A stretch of DNA of 64,000 bases from JAABTL01 sp964465355. Lineage in GTDB: Bacteria; Deinococcota; Deinococci; Deinococcales; Trueperaceae. The notes beneath the pieces were generated by a model. The model saw nothing but the letters and a program-made list of their open reading frames with translations. It made no database searches and was not told the DNA's origin. Position 1 is the first letter of the stretch, and each line of letters starts with the position of its first letter. Positions 34,133-42,822 of this stretch are shown one piece after another. The position numbers and the translations under genes are program-made. The stretch covers positions 1 to 64,000 of the forward strand of contig CAYXJZ010000002.1 of NCBI GenBank assembly GCA_964465355.1, given 5' to 3'.

Positions 34133-35532
34133 GCCATCACTACCACTTCATGGGCATCGGCGGCGTGAGCATGCAGGGCCTTGCCCGCTGGTGTCGCGCC
34201 GAGGGCGCCACCGTCTCCGGCTGCGACCTCAGCGACAGCCCCGCCCTCGAAGCCCTGCGCCAGGAAGGCTTCGAGGTCTTCGCCGGCCACGACCCGAACC
34301 ATCTCGCCGCCCTCGGCGTCGACACCCTCGTCACCACCATGGCCGTGCCGAAGGACCATCCCGAGCGCCTGCAGGCCATGGCCATGGGTCTGCGCGTGCA
34401 ACAGCGGATCGAGCTGCTCGCTGACCTCTTCCGAACCCGCAAGGCCATCGGCATCACCGGCACCCACGGCAAGAGCAGCACCACCGGCATGGCGGCCACG
34501 CTGGCGCTGGCGGCCGGCGTCGACCCAAGCCTGCTCATCGGCGCCAGCCTGCCGGGCGTGGAGGGAAACGTGCGCCACGGCGCCGGCCCCTTGCTGGTGG
34601 CTGAGGTGGACGAGTCCGACCCTGGCTTCGCCGAGCTGGTGGCCGAGGTGGCCGTGGTCACCAACCTCGAGGACGACCACGTGGCAGGCGAGTTCAGCGA
34701 GCGGCGCAATTACCACGCCTCGCTGGCCGACCTCGAGGCAGCCGTCCGCCGCTTCGCAGGCAGCGCCAAGCAGGCCCTCAGCAACGCCGACTGGCCGGGC
34801 CTCGACGCCCTGCTGGCCGACCACCCGAGCCGTTGGCGCTACGGCCTGGCCGAGGACGCCGACTACCCCATCCGCAGCCTGTCGCTGCTGCCTACGGGCG
34901 GGGCCGACTTCGAGCTTGGCCTGCCGGACGGACGCAGCGCCGAGGTGCACCTCGCGGTGTCTGGTCTGTACAACGTCATGAACGCCAGCGCGGCGCTGGC
35001 CGCCTGCCACCTGGCAGGGCTCGACCCCGTTGCGCTGGCACCGGCCCTGGCCGAGTTCCGCGGGGTGGGCCGCCGCTGGCAGCTGTGGGGGGAACCGAGC
35101 GGCGCCTGGGTGGTCGACGACTACGCCCACCACCCCACCAAGGTACGCGCCGTCCTCACCGCCGCCCGCGCCACGGGCCGCCGGGTGAGGGCCGTGCTGC
35201 AACCCCATCGCTGGGTGCGCACCGCGCGCCTGTGGCGCGAGCTGGCCGATGCGGCCTCCCTGGCCGACGAGGTGCTCGTGCTCGACGTCTACGCTGCTGG
35301 GGAGGCGCCCATCCCCGGCTTCGACGTCGACCTCATCGTGGAGCGGCTACGGGCCGCCGGCCGCCAAACCGATCGTTACGACCTGCGCAGCGCCGGCGAT
35401 TACCTCAAGAGCACCTTGCACGCCGACGACCTCGTGCTCACCTTGGGCGCGGGCGATGTATGGCTGGTGGCTCAGAGCCTCACCACAGAAGGACACCCCG
35501 CCGAGGAGGGGTTCGAGACCGTCCTCCCTTGA
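34129..35532 (+). CDS. murC: UDP-N-acetylmuramate--L-alanine ligase
   Basis: The 467-residue ligase adds the first residue, L-Ala, to UDP-MurNAc. The N-terminal HYHFMGIGGVSMQGLARW is diagnostic. The P-loop is GITGTHGKSSTTGM (about 106-119). Further blocks are LLVAEVDESDPGF, VTNLEDDHV and, in the C-domain, VVDDYAHHPTKVRAVLTAAR. The start is GTG 34129 overlapping the murG stop (GTGA), with AAGGAG upstream. No murB follows, although murC and murB are often adjacent or fused elsewhere. Confidence 0.96.
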   Translation: MSHHYHFMGIGGVSMQGLARWCRAEGATVSGCDLSDSPALEALRQEGFEVFAGHDPNHLAALGVDTLVTTMAVPKDHPERLQAMAMGLRVQQRIELLADLFRTRKAIGITGTHGKSSTTGMAATLALAAGVDPSLLIGASLPGVEGNVRHGAGPLLVAEVDESDPGFAELVAEVAVVTNLEDDHVAGEFSERRNYHASLADLEAAVRRFAGSAKQALSNADWPGLDALLADHPSRWRYGLAEDADYPIRSLSLLPTGGADFELGLPDGRSAEVHLAVSGLYNVMNASAALAACHLAGLDPVALAPALAEFRGVGRRWQLWGEPSGAWVVDDYAHHPTKVRAVLTAARATGRRVRAVLQPHRWVRTARLWRELADAASLADEVLVLDVYAAGEAPIPGFDVDLIVERLRAAGRQTDRYDLRSAGDYLKSTLHADDLVLTLGAGDVWLVAQSLTTEGHPAEEGFETVLP

Positions 35533-35542
35533 CGGGCCCATC

Positions 35543-36139
35543 ATGCGCGCCTTCCTGATCATCCTCCTGGTCCTGCTCTGCGCGCTGGTGGCGACCTCGC
35601 GCTTCTGGCCGGTGGTGGAGCGGGCCGAGGTGCTCGGCGAACAGCACCTCTCCCGCACCGAGGTGCTGCGCCTGGCCGACCTGGCGCCAGGCGACCCCTT
35701 CTTGTGGGTCACCCGCTTCAGCATGCGCGGGCTGATGCAGGAGCCATGGGTGCTGCAAGCCCGTGTCACCCGCCACTGGCCGGCCACGGTGGCCATCCGC
35801 GTGACCGAGCGCCAGCCGCTGCTCAGCGACGGTCAGGTCGCATGGGCCGCCGACGGCACCGCCCTCCTCGGCGCCGACCCGGAGGTGCTAGCCGCGCTGC
35901 CAAGGCTGGAGGGCTGGGGGCACCCGCGGCTGGAGGAAGCCATCGAGTTGCTCCACATGTTGGTAGGCCGCGGCGTCAGGGTGATAACGTACGGACCGGA
36001 AGGCTTCGAGGTCGAACTCGAGGAGTTGGAGCTGTTCACGCCCAGCGTGGACGCCCTCCGCACGCAATGGTCGGCCTTCGAGAGCCAACGCGGGGGCCGC
36101 GTGGCGGTCTACCCCTGGGGAGTGAGCAACGCGCCATGA
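35543..36139 (+). CDS. ftsQ: Cell division protein FtsQ/DivIB
   Basis: The 198-residue protein has a short N-terminus with a membrane helix at residues 2-19 (RAFLIILLVLLCALVATS). A POTRA domain follows, WPVVERAEVLGEQHLSRTEVLRLADLAPG, then the beta domain IRVTERQPLLSDGQVAWAADGTALLG. It is short for FtsQ (usually 220-280), mainly through the small cytoplasmic tail. It bridges FtsL/B to the divisome. Its stop overlaps ftsA (ATGA). Confidence 0.9.
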   Translation: MRAFLIILLVLLCALVATSRFWPVVERAEVLGEQHLSRTEVLRLADLAPGDPFLWVTRFSMRGLMQEPWVLQARVTRHWPATVAIRVTERQPLLSDGQVAWAADGTALLGADPEVLAALPRLEGWGHPRLEEAIELLHMLVGRGVRVITYGPEGFEVELEELELFTPSVDALRTQWSAFESQRGGRVAVYPWGVSNAP

Positions 36140-37368
36140 CGGACGAACGGATCATCGTCGGCTTGGACATCGGCACCACCAAGATCTGCACGGTGATCGG
36201 CGAGGTCGCCGGTGACGGGGTCCTGGACATCATCGGAGAGGGCACCGTCCCCAGCGACGGGCTGCGCAAGGGGGTGGTGGTCAACCTCGAGCGCACCATC
36301 GCTTCGGTGCGCCAGTCCATCCTGGCTGCCCAGCGCGTGGCCGGCGTCGAGGTGCACTCCGCCTGGGTCGGCGTGGCGGGCACCCACCTCAAGGCCCTGA
36401 CCAGCCATGGCATGGCCGCCATCCGCCGCGGGCAGCAGATCAGCCGCTCCGACGTCGATCGCTGCATCGAGAACGCCCAGGCCGTGCCGCTGGAAGCGAA
36501 CATGGAGATCCTCCACGTCATCCCCCAGGAGTACGTGGTGGACGGCAACGACGGCATCAAGGACCCCATCGGCATGTCGGGCGTGCGGCTCGAGGTCGAC
36601 GTGCATCTGGTGGCCGCCAACCAGGGCCCGCTGGCCAACCTCAGGCACTGCGCCGAGGCAGCAGGCGCCCATGTCGACGGCCTGGTGGTGCAGGCGCTGG
36701 CCTCCGGCCTGTCGGTGCTCAACCAGAGCGAGAAGGAACTGACCACCGTGCTGGTCGACATCGGCGGCGGCACCACCGACGTCGGCGTGTTCCGCCGCGG
36801 CACCCTTGCGCATTCGGCCGTCATCCCCCTCGGCGGCGACCACGTCACCCAGGACATCAGCCAACTGCTGCGCATCCCGCCCGACGAGGCCGAACGGGTC
36901 AAGAAGCGCTACGGCGTCGCCCTGCCCGACCTGGCCGACCGCGACGTGGTGCTCGAGGTGGCCAACCCCACCTACACCGCCTCGATCAGCACCTTCGAGT
37001 TGGCCCAGGTCATCAAGCCGCGGGTGGTCGAGATCCTCGACCTGGTGCGGGCCAACATCGAGGAGCGCATGGGCGCCCTCGAACTGCTGGCCGGCAACGT
37101 GGTGGTCACCGGCGGCGCCTCGCTCATGCCCGGCCTCGAGCAGGTCGCCACCGACCGCTTCAGGCTACCGGTCAGGCGCGGCAAGCCGGAGGGCGTGTCC
37201 GGCCTGGTGGACGTGGTGGCCAGCCCGGCGCATGCCACCGCCGTCGGCCTGGTGCGCTACGGCATGACCCACGGCAAGGCGGGGGAAAGCATCCCCCAGC
37301 GACGCGAGGCCAGCCAGGGCATCGGCTTCCTCGGCAGCCTGCGCAAGGTACTCAAGGACTTCTTCTGA
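36136..37368 (+). CDS. ftsA: Cell division protein FtsA
   Basis: The 410-residue actin-like ATPase tethers FtsZ to the membrane. ATP-binding segments: VGLDIGTTKICTVIGEV (phosphate 1), TTVLVDIGGGTTDVGVFRRG (phosphate 2) and NVVVTGGASLMPGLE (adenosine). The 1C domain lies at about 85-165 (AWVGVAGTHLKALTSHG). The C-terminal FLGSLRKVLKDFF is an amphipathic helix suited for membrane binding. It stands 58 bp before ftsZ. Confidence 0.96.
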   Translation: MTDERIIVGLDIGTTKICTVIGEVAGDGVLDIIGEGTVPSDGLRKGVVVNLERTIASVRQSILAAQRVAGVEVHSAWVGVAGTHLKALTSHGMAAIRRGQQISRSDVDRCIENAQAVPLEANMEILHVIPQEYVVDGNDGIKDPIGMSGVRLEVDVHLVAANQGPLANLRHCAEAAGAHVDGLVVQALASGLSVLNQSEKELTTVLVDIGGGTTDVGVFRRGTLAHSAVIPLGGDHVTQDISQLLRIPPDEAERVKKRYGVALPDLADRDVVLEVANPTYTASISTFELAQVIKPRVVEILDLVRANIEERMGALELLAGNVVVTGGASLMPGLEQVATDRFRLPVRRGKPEGVSGLVDVVASPAHATAVGLVRYGMTHGKAGESIPQRREASQGIGFLGSLRKVLKDFF

Positions 37369-37426
37369 TGCCCGGGGGCGGAGCCACCCGGACTCGGACC
37401 GGCAGCGGCACTTCGAGGAGAACAGC

Positions 37427-38485
37427 ATGAGCCAGAGCGACAACGCGGTCATTCGAGTCATCGGCCTCGGTGGTGGCGGCAACAACGCGGTCAACCGCAT
37501 GGTCGAGACCGGCCTGCGCGGGGTCGAGTTCGTCGCTGCCAACACCGATGCCCAGGTCCTGGCCACCAGTCTGGCCGACACCCGGATCCAGATGGGCGAC
37601 CACCTGACCAAGGGCCTCGGTGCAGGTGCCAACCCCGACATCGGCGAGAAGGCAGCCCTGGAGGACCGCGACCGCCTGGCCGAGGCCCTGCGCGGCTCCG
37701 ACCTGGTGTTCATCACAGCCGGCATGGGCGGCGGCACAGGCACCGGCTCGGCGCCGGTGGTGGCCGAGGTGGCGCGCGAGCAGGGCGCCCTGACCATCGC
37801 CGTGGTCACCAAGCCCTTCGCCTTCGAAGGTCCCAAGCGCATGCGCCAGGCCGAGGAAGGCCTGCGCCGGCTGGAGGACAAGGTCGACGCCCTGATCGTG
37901 GTCGAGAACCAGCGCCTCATGTCGGCCTTGGACCGCAACGTCAAGCTGGTCGACGCCTTCCGGGTGGCCGACCGGGTGCTCTACCACGGTGTGCGCGGCA
38001 TCTCCGACGTCATCAACGTGCCTGGCCTCGTCAACGTGGACTTCGCCGACGTGCGCGCCCTGCTCTCCGGCGCTGGCACCGTGCTGATGGGCATCGGCGC
38101 CGGCCGCGGCGAGAAGCTGGCGGAAGAGGCGGCCCACAGCGCCTGCCACTCCCCCCTGCTCGAACGTGGCGTGGAAGGCGCGCAGCAACTGCTCATCAAC
38201 ATCACAGGCAGCGGCGACCTCACCCTCTTCGACGCGCACGCCATCGTCGACAAGATCTGCGAGGCCACCGAGGTGGACGACCCCAACGTGCTCTTCGGTG
38301 TCACCCACGACGACGCGGCGGCCGACGAGGTGCGGGTCACGGTCATCGCCGCCGGCTTCGACAACGCCCCGCAACCCCGCATCCTGAAGCCGACCAACAT
38401 CAGAGCGATGGGTGGGCAGCAGTACGATCCTTCCAATTACGACATCCCTGCCTTCCTGCGCTACAACCCAGACGCCGACCGCTGA
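37427..38485 (+). CDS. ftsZ: Cell division GTPase FtsZ
   Basis: The 352-residue tubulin homologue forms the Z ring. GTP-binding: GLGGGGNNAVNRMVE, the tubulin signature GMGGGTGTGSAP, and the T7 loop region NVDFADVRALLSG. The C-terminal peptide is NYDIPAFLRY, the binding site for FtsA and other partners. It follows the globular domain after only about 25 residues, so the disordered linker is very short. GAGGAG lies 6-8 nt before the ATG. A small hairpin-forming segment lies in the ftsA-ftsZ gap. Confidence 0.97.
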   Translation: MSQSDNAVIRVIGLGGGGNNAVNRMVETGLRGVEFVAANTDAQVLATSLADTRIQMGDHLTKGLGAGANPDIGEKAALEDRDRLAEALRGSDLVFITAGMGGGTGTGSAPVVAEVAREQGALTIAVVTKPFAFEGPKRMRQAEEGLRRLEDKVDALIVVENQRLMSALDRNVKLVDAFRVADRVLYHGVRGISDVINVPGLVNVDFADVRALLSGAGTVLMGIGAGRGEKLAEEAAHSACHSPLLERGVEGAQQLLINITGSGDLTLFDAHAIVDKICEATEVDDPNVLFGVTHDDAAADEVRVTVIAAGFDNAPQPRILKPTNIRAMGGQQYDPSNYDIPAFLRYNPDADR

Positions 38486-38492
38486 GGTCTCT

Positions 38493-39044
38493 GTGAGTCC
38501 TGCCCCTGCCGCCCGCAGGTCGCTGTTCCGCGGCCAGTTCCTCGAGCTGGAACTGCTGGAGGAGCGCTTCGAGGTGGTGAGCAAGGCCGCCGGTGTCGCG
38601 GTCCTGGTGCGCGACGCGGCCGGCAGGGTGCTTGGTGTGGAACAGCGGAGGCCGGCCGTCGGCGCGGTGAGCTGGGAGCTGCCTGCCGGCATCGTCGACC
38701 CCGGTGAGAGCCCGAGGCAGGCAGCGGAGCGTGAGCTGGCCGAGGAGGCGCAGCTGCGCGGACGCCTGCGGCAGCTCAACGCCGCCTACGTCAGTCCGGG
38801 CTTCACCAACGAGATGGTGCACCTCTTCGAGGCCAGCGACCTCTCCCCTGCCCATGGCGCCTCCTTGGACGAGGGCGAGGAGCTTCAGGTGGTGTGGCGC
38901 GACCCCTTCGAGGCATGGGCCGCCGTGGCCGAGGGCCGTCTGCACACCAGCATGGTGACGCTGCTCGGCCTGCGTCACGCCATGGCCTCGACCACCGGTG
39001 ACGACGGGACGGTCGAACGCAGGAAGGATCCGGCTCGACCGTGA
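38493..39044 (+). CDS. NUDIX hydrolase, ADP-ribose pyrophosphatase-like
   Basis: The 183-residue protein starts at GTG 7 bp after ftsZ. Its NUDIX box is GIVDPGESPRQAAERELAEEAQL (Gly, five residues, Glu, then REL-EE); the last Gly of the consensus is Gln. Upstream GVAVLVRDAAGRVLGVEQRRPAVG and downstream AYVSPGFTNEMVHLFEASDL match the ADP-ribose pyrophosphatase (NudF) branch. It probably hydrolyses ADP-ribose or a related nucleotide sugar. It is cotranscribed with ribF (4-nt overlap). Confidence 0.87.
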   Translation: MSPAPAARRSLFRGQFLELELLEERFEVVSKAAGVAVLVRDAAGRVLGVEQRRPAVGAVSWELPAGIVDPGESPRQAAERELAEEAQLRGRLRQLNAAYVSPGFTNEMVHLFEASDLSPAHGASLDEGEELQVVWRDPFEAWAAVAEGRLHTSMVTLLGLRHAMASTTGDDGTVERRKDPARP

Positions 39045-40036
39045 GCCACCCCCACGCCTGGGCCACCGCCTTGGCGCAGCTGCGCAGCCGCCGGCCCGTC
39101 CTCGCGCTCGGCAACTTCGACGGCGTGCATCTCGGCCATCGCCGGCTGCTGTCCTTGGCCAGGCAACGCGCCGATCAGCTGGCCGCCCCGCTGCTCGTGC
39201 TCAGCTTCTTCCCACCGGCCAAGGTGCTCTTCGGCGGCGCACCCTACCTGAACAGCGCCGACGAGAAACGGGCCCTGTTGGCGGAGGTGGGGGCTGACGA
39301 GGTGCTCGTCCTTCCCTTCGACCACGAGCTGGCGACCACGCCAGCCGATGACTTCGCGCGGCTGCTCTCCGAGCTGGCGCCCTGCCTGGTGGTGGTGGGC
39401 GAGGACTTCCGCTTCGGTCGGGACCGCGCCGGTGGACTCGACCTGCTGCGGCAGTCGGTGTCGCACCTCGAGGTGGTGGCGCTGGAGCTGGTCGGTGCAG
39501 AGGTGGCCAAGTCAAGCGCCATCCGCGAGGCCCTTGCCGCAGGCGACCTGGGGCGTGCAGAGGCCCTGCTCGGCGCCCCGTACCGCATCAGCGGCCTGGT
39601 GCAGCATGGCGACCGACGTGGGCGGCTGTTGGGCTACCCCACCGCCAACCTGCTCAGCGATGCCCGCAAGGCGCTGCCGCTCGGCGTCTTCGCCGTGGCG
39701 GTGGACACCCCTCAGGGCCGCTACGGCGGCATGGCCAACCTGGGCACCCGCCCCACCTTCCAAGACGATGCGACGCTGGTCGAGGCGCACCTCTTCGACG
39801 CCACGCTGGATCTCTACGATCAGCCCATCACCGTGCATCTGCTCGGTGCGCTGCGCAGTTCCCGGCGTTTCGACGGTCTTGAGGCCCTGAAGGCCCAACT
39901 GGCCCTCGACGAGGTGGCCGCCCGCGAGGTCCTGCAGGGACGCGGTGCGCCGTGGTGGCCGGCTGCTGGCGCCGCCTCAGCGGCCGCCGAGGTCGGCCTG
40001 CCCAGCCAGGACGCCGCGGCGAAGGAACCCCTGTGA
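39041..40036 (+). CDS. ribF: Bifunctional riboflavin kinase/FAD synthetase
   Basis: The 331-residue enzyme makes FMN and then FAD. The N-terminal adenylyltransferase domain has LALGNFDGVHLGHRRLLSLA (HxGH-type site), DFARLLSELAPCLVVVGEDFRFGRDRAG and KSSAIREALAAGDL. The C-terminal flavokinase domain has GRLLGYPTANL, YGGMANLGTRPTF and VEAHLFDATLDLYDQPITVHLLG. The GTG start overlaps the NUDIX gene (GTGA), and its own stop overlaps rlmB (GTGA). Confidence 0.95.
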   Translation: MSHPHAWATALAQLRSRRPVLALGNFDGVHLGHRRLLSLARQRADQLAAPLLVLSFFPPAKVLFGGAPYLNSADEKRALLAEVGADEVLVLPFDHELATTPADDFARLLSELAPCLVVVGEDFRFGRDRAGGLDLLRQSVSHLEVVALELVGAEVAKSSAIREALAAGDLGRAEALLGAPYRISGLVQHGDRRGRLLGYPTANLLSDARKALPLGVFAVAVDTPQGRYGGMANLGTRPTFQDDATLVEAHLFDATLDLYDQPITVHLLGALRSSRRFDGLEALKAQLALDEVAAREVLQGRGAPWWPAAGAASAAAEVGLPSQDAAAKEPL

Positions 40037-40854
40037 GCCGTCGTCAGCGTCAGGGACGTCCCCCAAGCCCGGCCAAGGATGCCGGCGCCGCCGAGGATGC
40101 CGAGTTGCTCTACGGCCGCCGGGTGGTGGAGGAGGCCTTGCGCAGTGGCCAGGCGGCCCGCGTCTACCTGGCCTCTGGCATCGAGGCGGCCGCAGAGCGC
40201 CGCTTCAAGCAGGCGGCCGAAGCTGCCAGCGTGCCGGTGGAGATGGTCCCCCGCATCCAGCTCGACCAGGCGGTGCGCACCACGCAGCATCAGGGTGTGG
40301 TGGCCGAGGGGCTCAAGCTGGCCTACGCCGACCCGCAAGCCCCCTTCGACCTGGCCCGTGAGCGCGGCGAGCACCTGCTGCTCGTCTGCCTCGACCACCT
40401 CACCGACCCGCGCAACTACGGCGCCATCATCCGCAGCGCAGAGGCGCTCGGCGCCCACGGTGTGGTGAGCGAGGCAAGACGCAGCGCGCCGCTCTCGGCT
40501 GTGGTGGCCAAGACGGCGGCCGGCGCCACCAGCCACCTGCCGCTGCTGCAGGTGGTCAACCTGCCTCGCTACCTAGACGAGCTCAAGGACCAAGGCGTGT
40601 GGATCTACGGCGCAGCGGCCGACGGCCGCAGCGACCTGCGCAGCGTCGACTGGGACCGCGACCTTGCCCTTGTCATCGGCGCGGAGGGCGAGGGCATGCG
40701 CAGGGTGGTCCGCAGTGCATGCGACGAGGTGGTGGCCATCACCTTGCGCGGGCGCACTTCCTCGCTCAACGCCTCGGTGGCGGCTGCGCTGTTGGTGCAC
40801 GAGGCCCTGTCTGCGCGCGACCTGGCAGAGCAGCCTGCCGGCGGGATCGGTTAG
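40033..40854 (+). CDS. rlmB: SpoU-family rRNA 2'-O-methyltransferase (RlmB-like)
   Basis: The 273-residue protein is a SPOUT knot methyltransferase. An N-terminal substrate-binding domain (LLYGRRVVEEALRSGQAARVYLA) is followed by the TrmH core with motif 1 LDHLTDPRNYGAIIRSAEALG, motif 2 LVIGAEGEGMRRVVRSACD and motif 3 ITLRGRTSSLNASVAAALLVHEAL. Length and N-domain fit RlmB, which methylates G2251 of 23S rRNA; TrmH is the less likely alternative. It closes the run of overlapping genes from mraZ. Confidence 0.88.
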   Translation: MSRRQRQGRPPSPAKDAGAAEDAELLYGRRVVEEALRSGQAARVYLASGIEAAAERRFKQAAEAASVPVEMVPRIQLDQAVRTTQHQGVVAEGLKLAYADPQAPFDLARERGEHLLLVCLDHLTDPRNYGAIIRSAEALGAHGVVSEARRSAPLSAVVAKTAAGATSHLPLLQVVNLPRYLDELKDQGVWIYGAAADGRSDLRSVDWDRDLALVIGAEGEGMRRVVRSACDEVVAITLRGRTSSLNASVAAALLVHEALSARDLAEQPAGGIG

Positions 40855-40860
40855 CGCAGC

Positions 40861-42111
40861 GTGACCGGGGCGACGGGCGAGACGCCGCCAGACCCGGCAC
40901 CGGCCACCACCCGCCGTTCACGTCTGCCTGCCGCCTGGGGCCGCCGCGGCTTCCGTCAGCTGGCGCGGGCCTGGATCTTCAGCAACACGGCCGACAGCGT
41001 CCTGTACCTGATGGCGGCGGTGTGGATCAAGGACCTCAGCGGCTCTGACGCGGCGGCTGGCCTCGCCTTCGCGGCCATGGGCCTGTCGTCACTGGCCTCG
41101 CCCTTCCTCGGGCAGCTCGCCGACCGCCTGCCGCGCCGTCTGCTGATCGTGGTCGCCAACGCCCTGATGGTGCCTGTGGTGCTGACCCTGCTGTGGGTCA
41201 CGCCCGATCGCCTTTGGCTGATCTACGCCGTGATCCTGGCCTACGGCTCGGTCGGCTACCTCACGGCGGCCGCCCAGTCCGGCCTGATCCGCGACCTGCT
41301 GCCCGACGAGGAACTAGCCGGAGGCAACGCCATGCTCTCCACCGTCGACCAGGCGTTGAAGCTGATCGCGCCGCTGCTCGGCACCACCATCTATGCCGTG
41401 TACGGCCCTCAGGCGGTGGTGTACTTCACCGTCACCTTCTTCCTGATCGCAGGCCTACTGCTCTGGGGGCTGGAGGTGCTGGAGTCGCCACCCACCGCCG
41501 CCACAGAACGGCAGGGCTACTGGACGGAGCTGAGCGCCGGCTTCCGTCACATCGCTCGCACACCCGTCCTCGCGCTCATCGTGGTGGTCATCGCGGTGGG
41601 GTTCGGATCGACGGGGCTGGCCAACGTGGCCGTCTTCCCCGCCATGGAACTGGGGCTGGGTGTGCCGGCGGCCACCCTTGGCCTGTTGGTCAGCCTGCAG
41701 GGCATCGGCGCACTCATCGGCGGCGCCACTGCAGCGGGACGCATCGCGGCTTGGGGTGAACGTCGCACCGTGGCTGCCGGCATCACCATGCTCGGCCTCG
41801 GCATCCTCCCGATGACGGGCACCAGCGTTGTGCTGGCGGCCATCGGCCTCATGGTGCTGGGACTTGGGGTGAGCTGGAGCCTGGTCGCGATGGTGACAGC
41901 GCGTCAGCGCCTCACCCCGCCGCAGCTCCAGGGCCGCGCAGCTGGCGCGACGGGTCTGAGCATCAACCTCACCGAGACCCTGCTGACGCTGCTCGCCGCA
42001 GCCATCATCGGCTTCGTCGACTACCGTCTGTTGATCGTTGGGACGTCGGTCACGGTGCTGGTGGCGGCCGTCCTGGCGCGGCCTTGGAAGGCTGACGCGC
42101 CCTTGGCCTGA
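40861..42111 (+). CDS. MFS transporter (MFS_3-like exporter), first copy
   Basis: The 416-residue protein has 12 predicted helices. The motif A loop reads LGQLADRLPRRLLI (G-x-L-A-D-R). The block LTAAAQSGLIRDLLPDEELAGGNAM is typical of the MFS_3 exporters that include macrolide and siderophore efflux pumps. It shares most of its sequence with the second copy at 42815, so they are tandem paralogues. It follows rlmB by 6 bp and probably reads through from it. The substrate is unknown. Confidence 0.88.
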   Translation: MTGATGETPPDPAPATTRRSRLPAAWGRRGFRQLARAWIFSNTADSVLYLMAAVWIKDLSGSDAAAGLAFAAMGLSSLASPFLGQLADRLPRRLLIVVANALMVPVVLTLLWVTPDRLWLIYAVILAYGSVGYLTAAAQSGLIRDLLPDEELAGGNAMLSTVDQALKLIAPLLGTTIYAVYGPQAVVYFTVTFFLIAGLLLWGLEVLESPPTAATERQGYWTELSAGFRHIARTPVLALIVVVIAVGFGSTGLANVAVFPAMELGLGVPAATLGLLVSLQGIGALIGGATAAGRIAAWGERRTVAAGITMLGLGILPMTGTSVVLAAIGLMVLGLGVSWSLVAMVTARQRLTPPQLQGRAAGATGLSINLTETLLTLLAAAIIGFVDYRLLIVGTSVTVLVAAVLARPWKADAPLA

Positions 42112-42142
42112 GTCTCTAGCTCCGAATCTCCCTTCGGGCCTT

Positions 42143-42180
42143 CATGCTAAAGAAGTCTTGCGCAAGACTTCTTTAGCATG
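42143..42180. promoter_or_regulatory. Perfect 38-bp palindrome, operator of the ArsR-type gene
   Basis: The whole 38 bp reads identically on both strands, with AAGAAGTCTTG on the left arm and CAAGACTTCTT on the right. Its centre lies in TTGCGC (42158-42163), a plausible -35. After exactly 17 bp comes TACGCT (42181-42186), a -10 box, then 6 nt and the ATG at 42193. A dimeric repressor bound here would cover the promoter. Confidence 0.85.
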
Positions 42181-42192
42181 TACGCTCGCTGC

Positions 42193-42822
42193 ATGACCGA
42201 CCCGGTGCAGATCAACGACCCGGCACGCATCCGCGCCCTCGCCCACCCGCTGAGGCTTGCCCTGCTCGACCTGCTCGACGACCTGCCAGAGGCCACCGCC
42301 ACCGACTGCGCCGCGCGTCTCGGCGAGTCGGTGGCGAGCTGCTCCTTCCATCTGCGGACCCTGGAGCGCTACGGCTTCGTCGAGCGCGGCACCCGACGCG
42401 GCAAGGAGAAGCCTTGGCGGCTCGTCACCAAGAGCTGGGACGTGCGTCCCGATCCCGACGCGCCGTCCTCCCCGAATGGCCCATCCACGCTGGGCAGCGG
42501 CGCATCGACGCGCGCCATGACCGAGCTGGCGACCATCCTGGTCGGGCGTGAGGCTGAGCGCCTTCGCGCCTTCATCGCCCAGATCCAGGCCGAGAAGACA
42601 GCATGGGTCAACGCCTCGACCATCTCCACCTCCTCCTTCTGGGCCACGGCCGAGGAGACGGCCGAACTCAGCGAGACGGTGCGCAACCTCAGCGAGCGCT
42701 TCCGCGACCGACATGAGGATCCCGCCTCCCGTCCACCAGGGGCACGGAGGGTGAGGCTGTTCGCGACGGTCAACCCCGACCCGACCGACGAGGTCAGGGA
42801 CGACGGCGCGGCTGATGGCTGA
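42193..42822 (+). CDS. ArsR-type winged-helix repressor
   Basis: The 209-residue protein has an N-terminal ArsR-like HTH (residues about 8-75): IRALAHPLRLALLDLLDDL, TDCAARLGESVASCSFHLRTLERYGFVER. The C-terminal 130 residues are an extra domain with REAERLRAFIAQIQAEKTAWVN and SETVRNLSERFRDRH, mostly helical and not a metal site; no Cys pair is evident, so it probably senses a small molecule. ATG 42193 is 6 nt after a -10 box; an ATG 15 bp earlier lies inside the palindrome. It overlaps the second MFS gene by 8 nt and likely represses both. Confidence 0.85.
   Translation: MTDPVQINDPARIRALAHPLRLALLDLLDDLPEATATDCAARLGESVASCSFHLRTLERYGFVERGTRRGKEKPWRLVTKSWDVRPDPDAPSSPNGPSTLGSGASTRAMTELATILVGREAERLRAFIAQIQAEKTAWVNASTISTSSFWATAEETAELSETVRNLSERFRDRHEDPASRPPGARRVRLFATVNPDPTDEVRDDGAADG

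Noticed and set aside
42143..42180. The 38-bp palindrome as a terminator of the first MFS gene
   Set aside because: It has low GC arms and no T tract, and it sits exactly on a promoter, which favours an operator. A minor effect on termination is not excluded.
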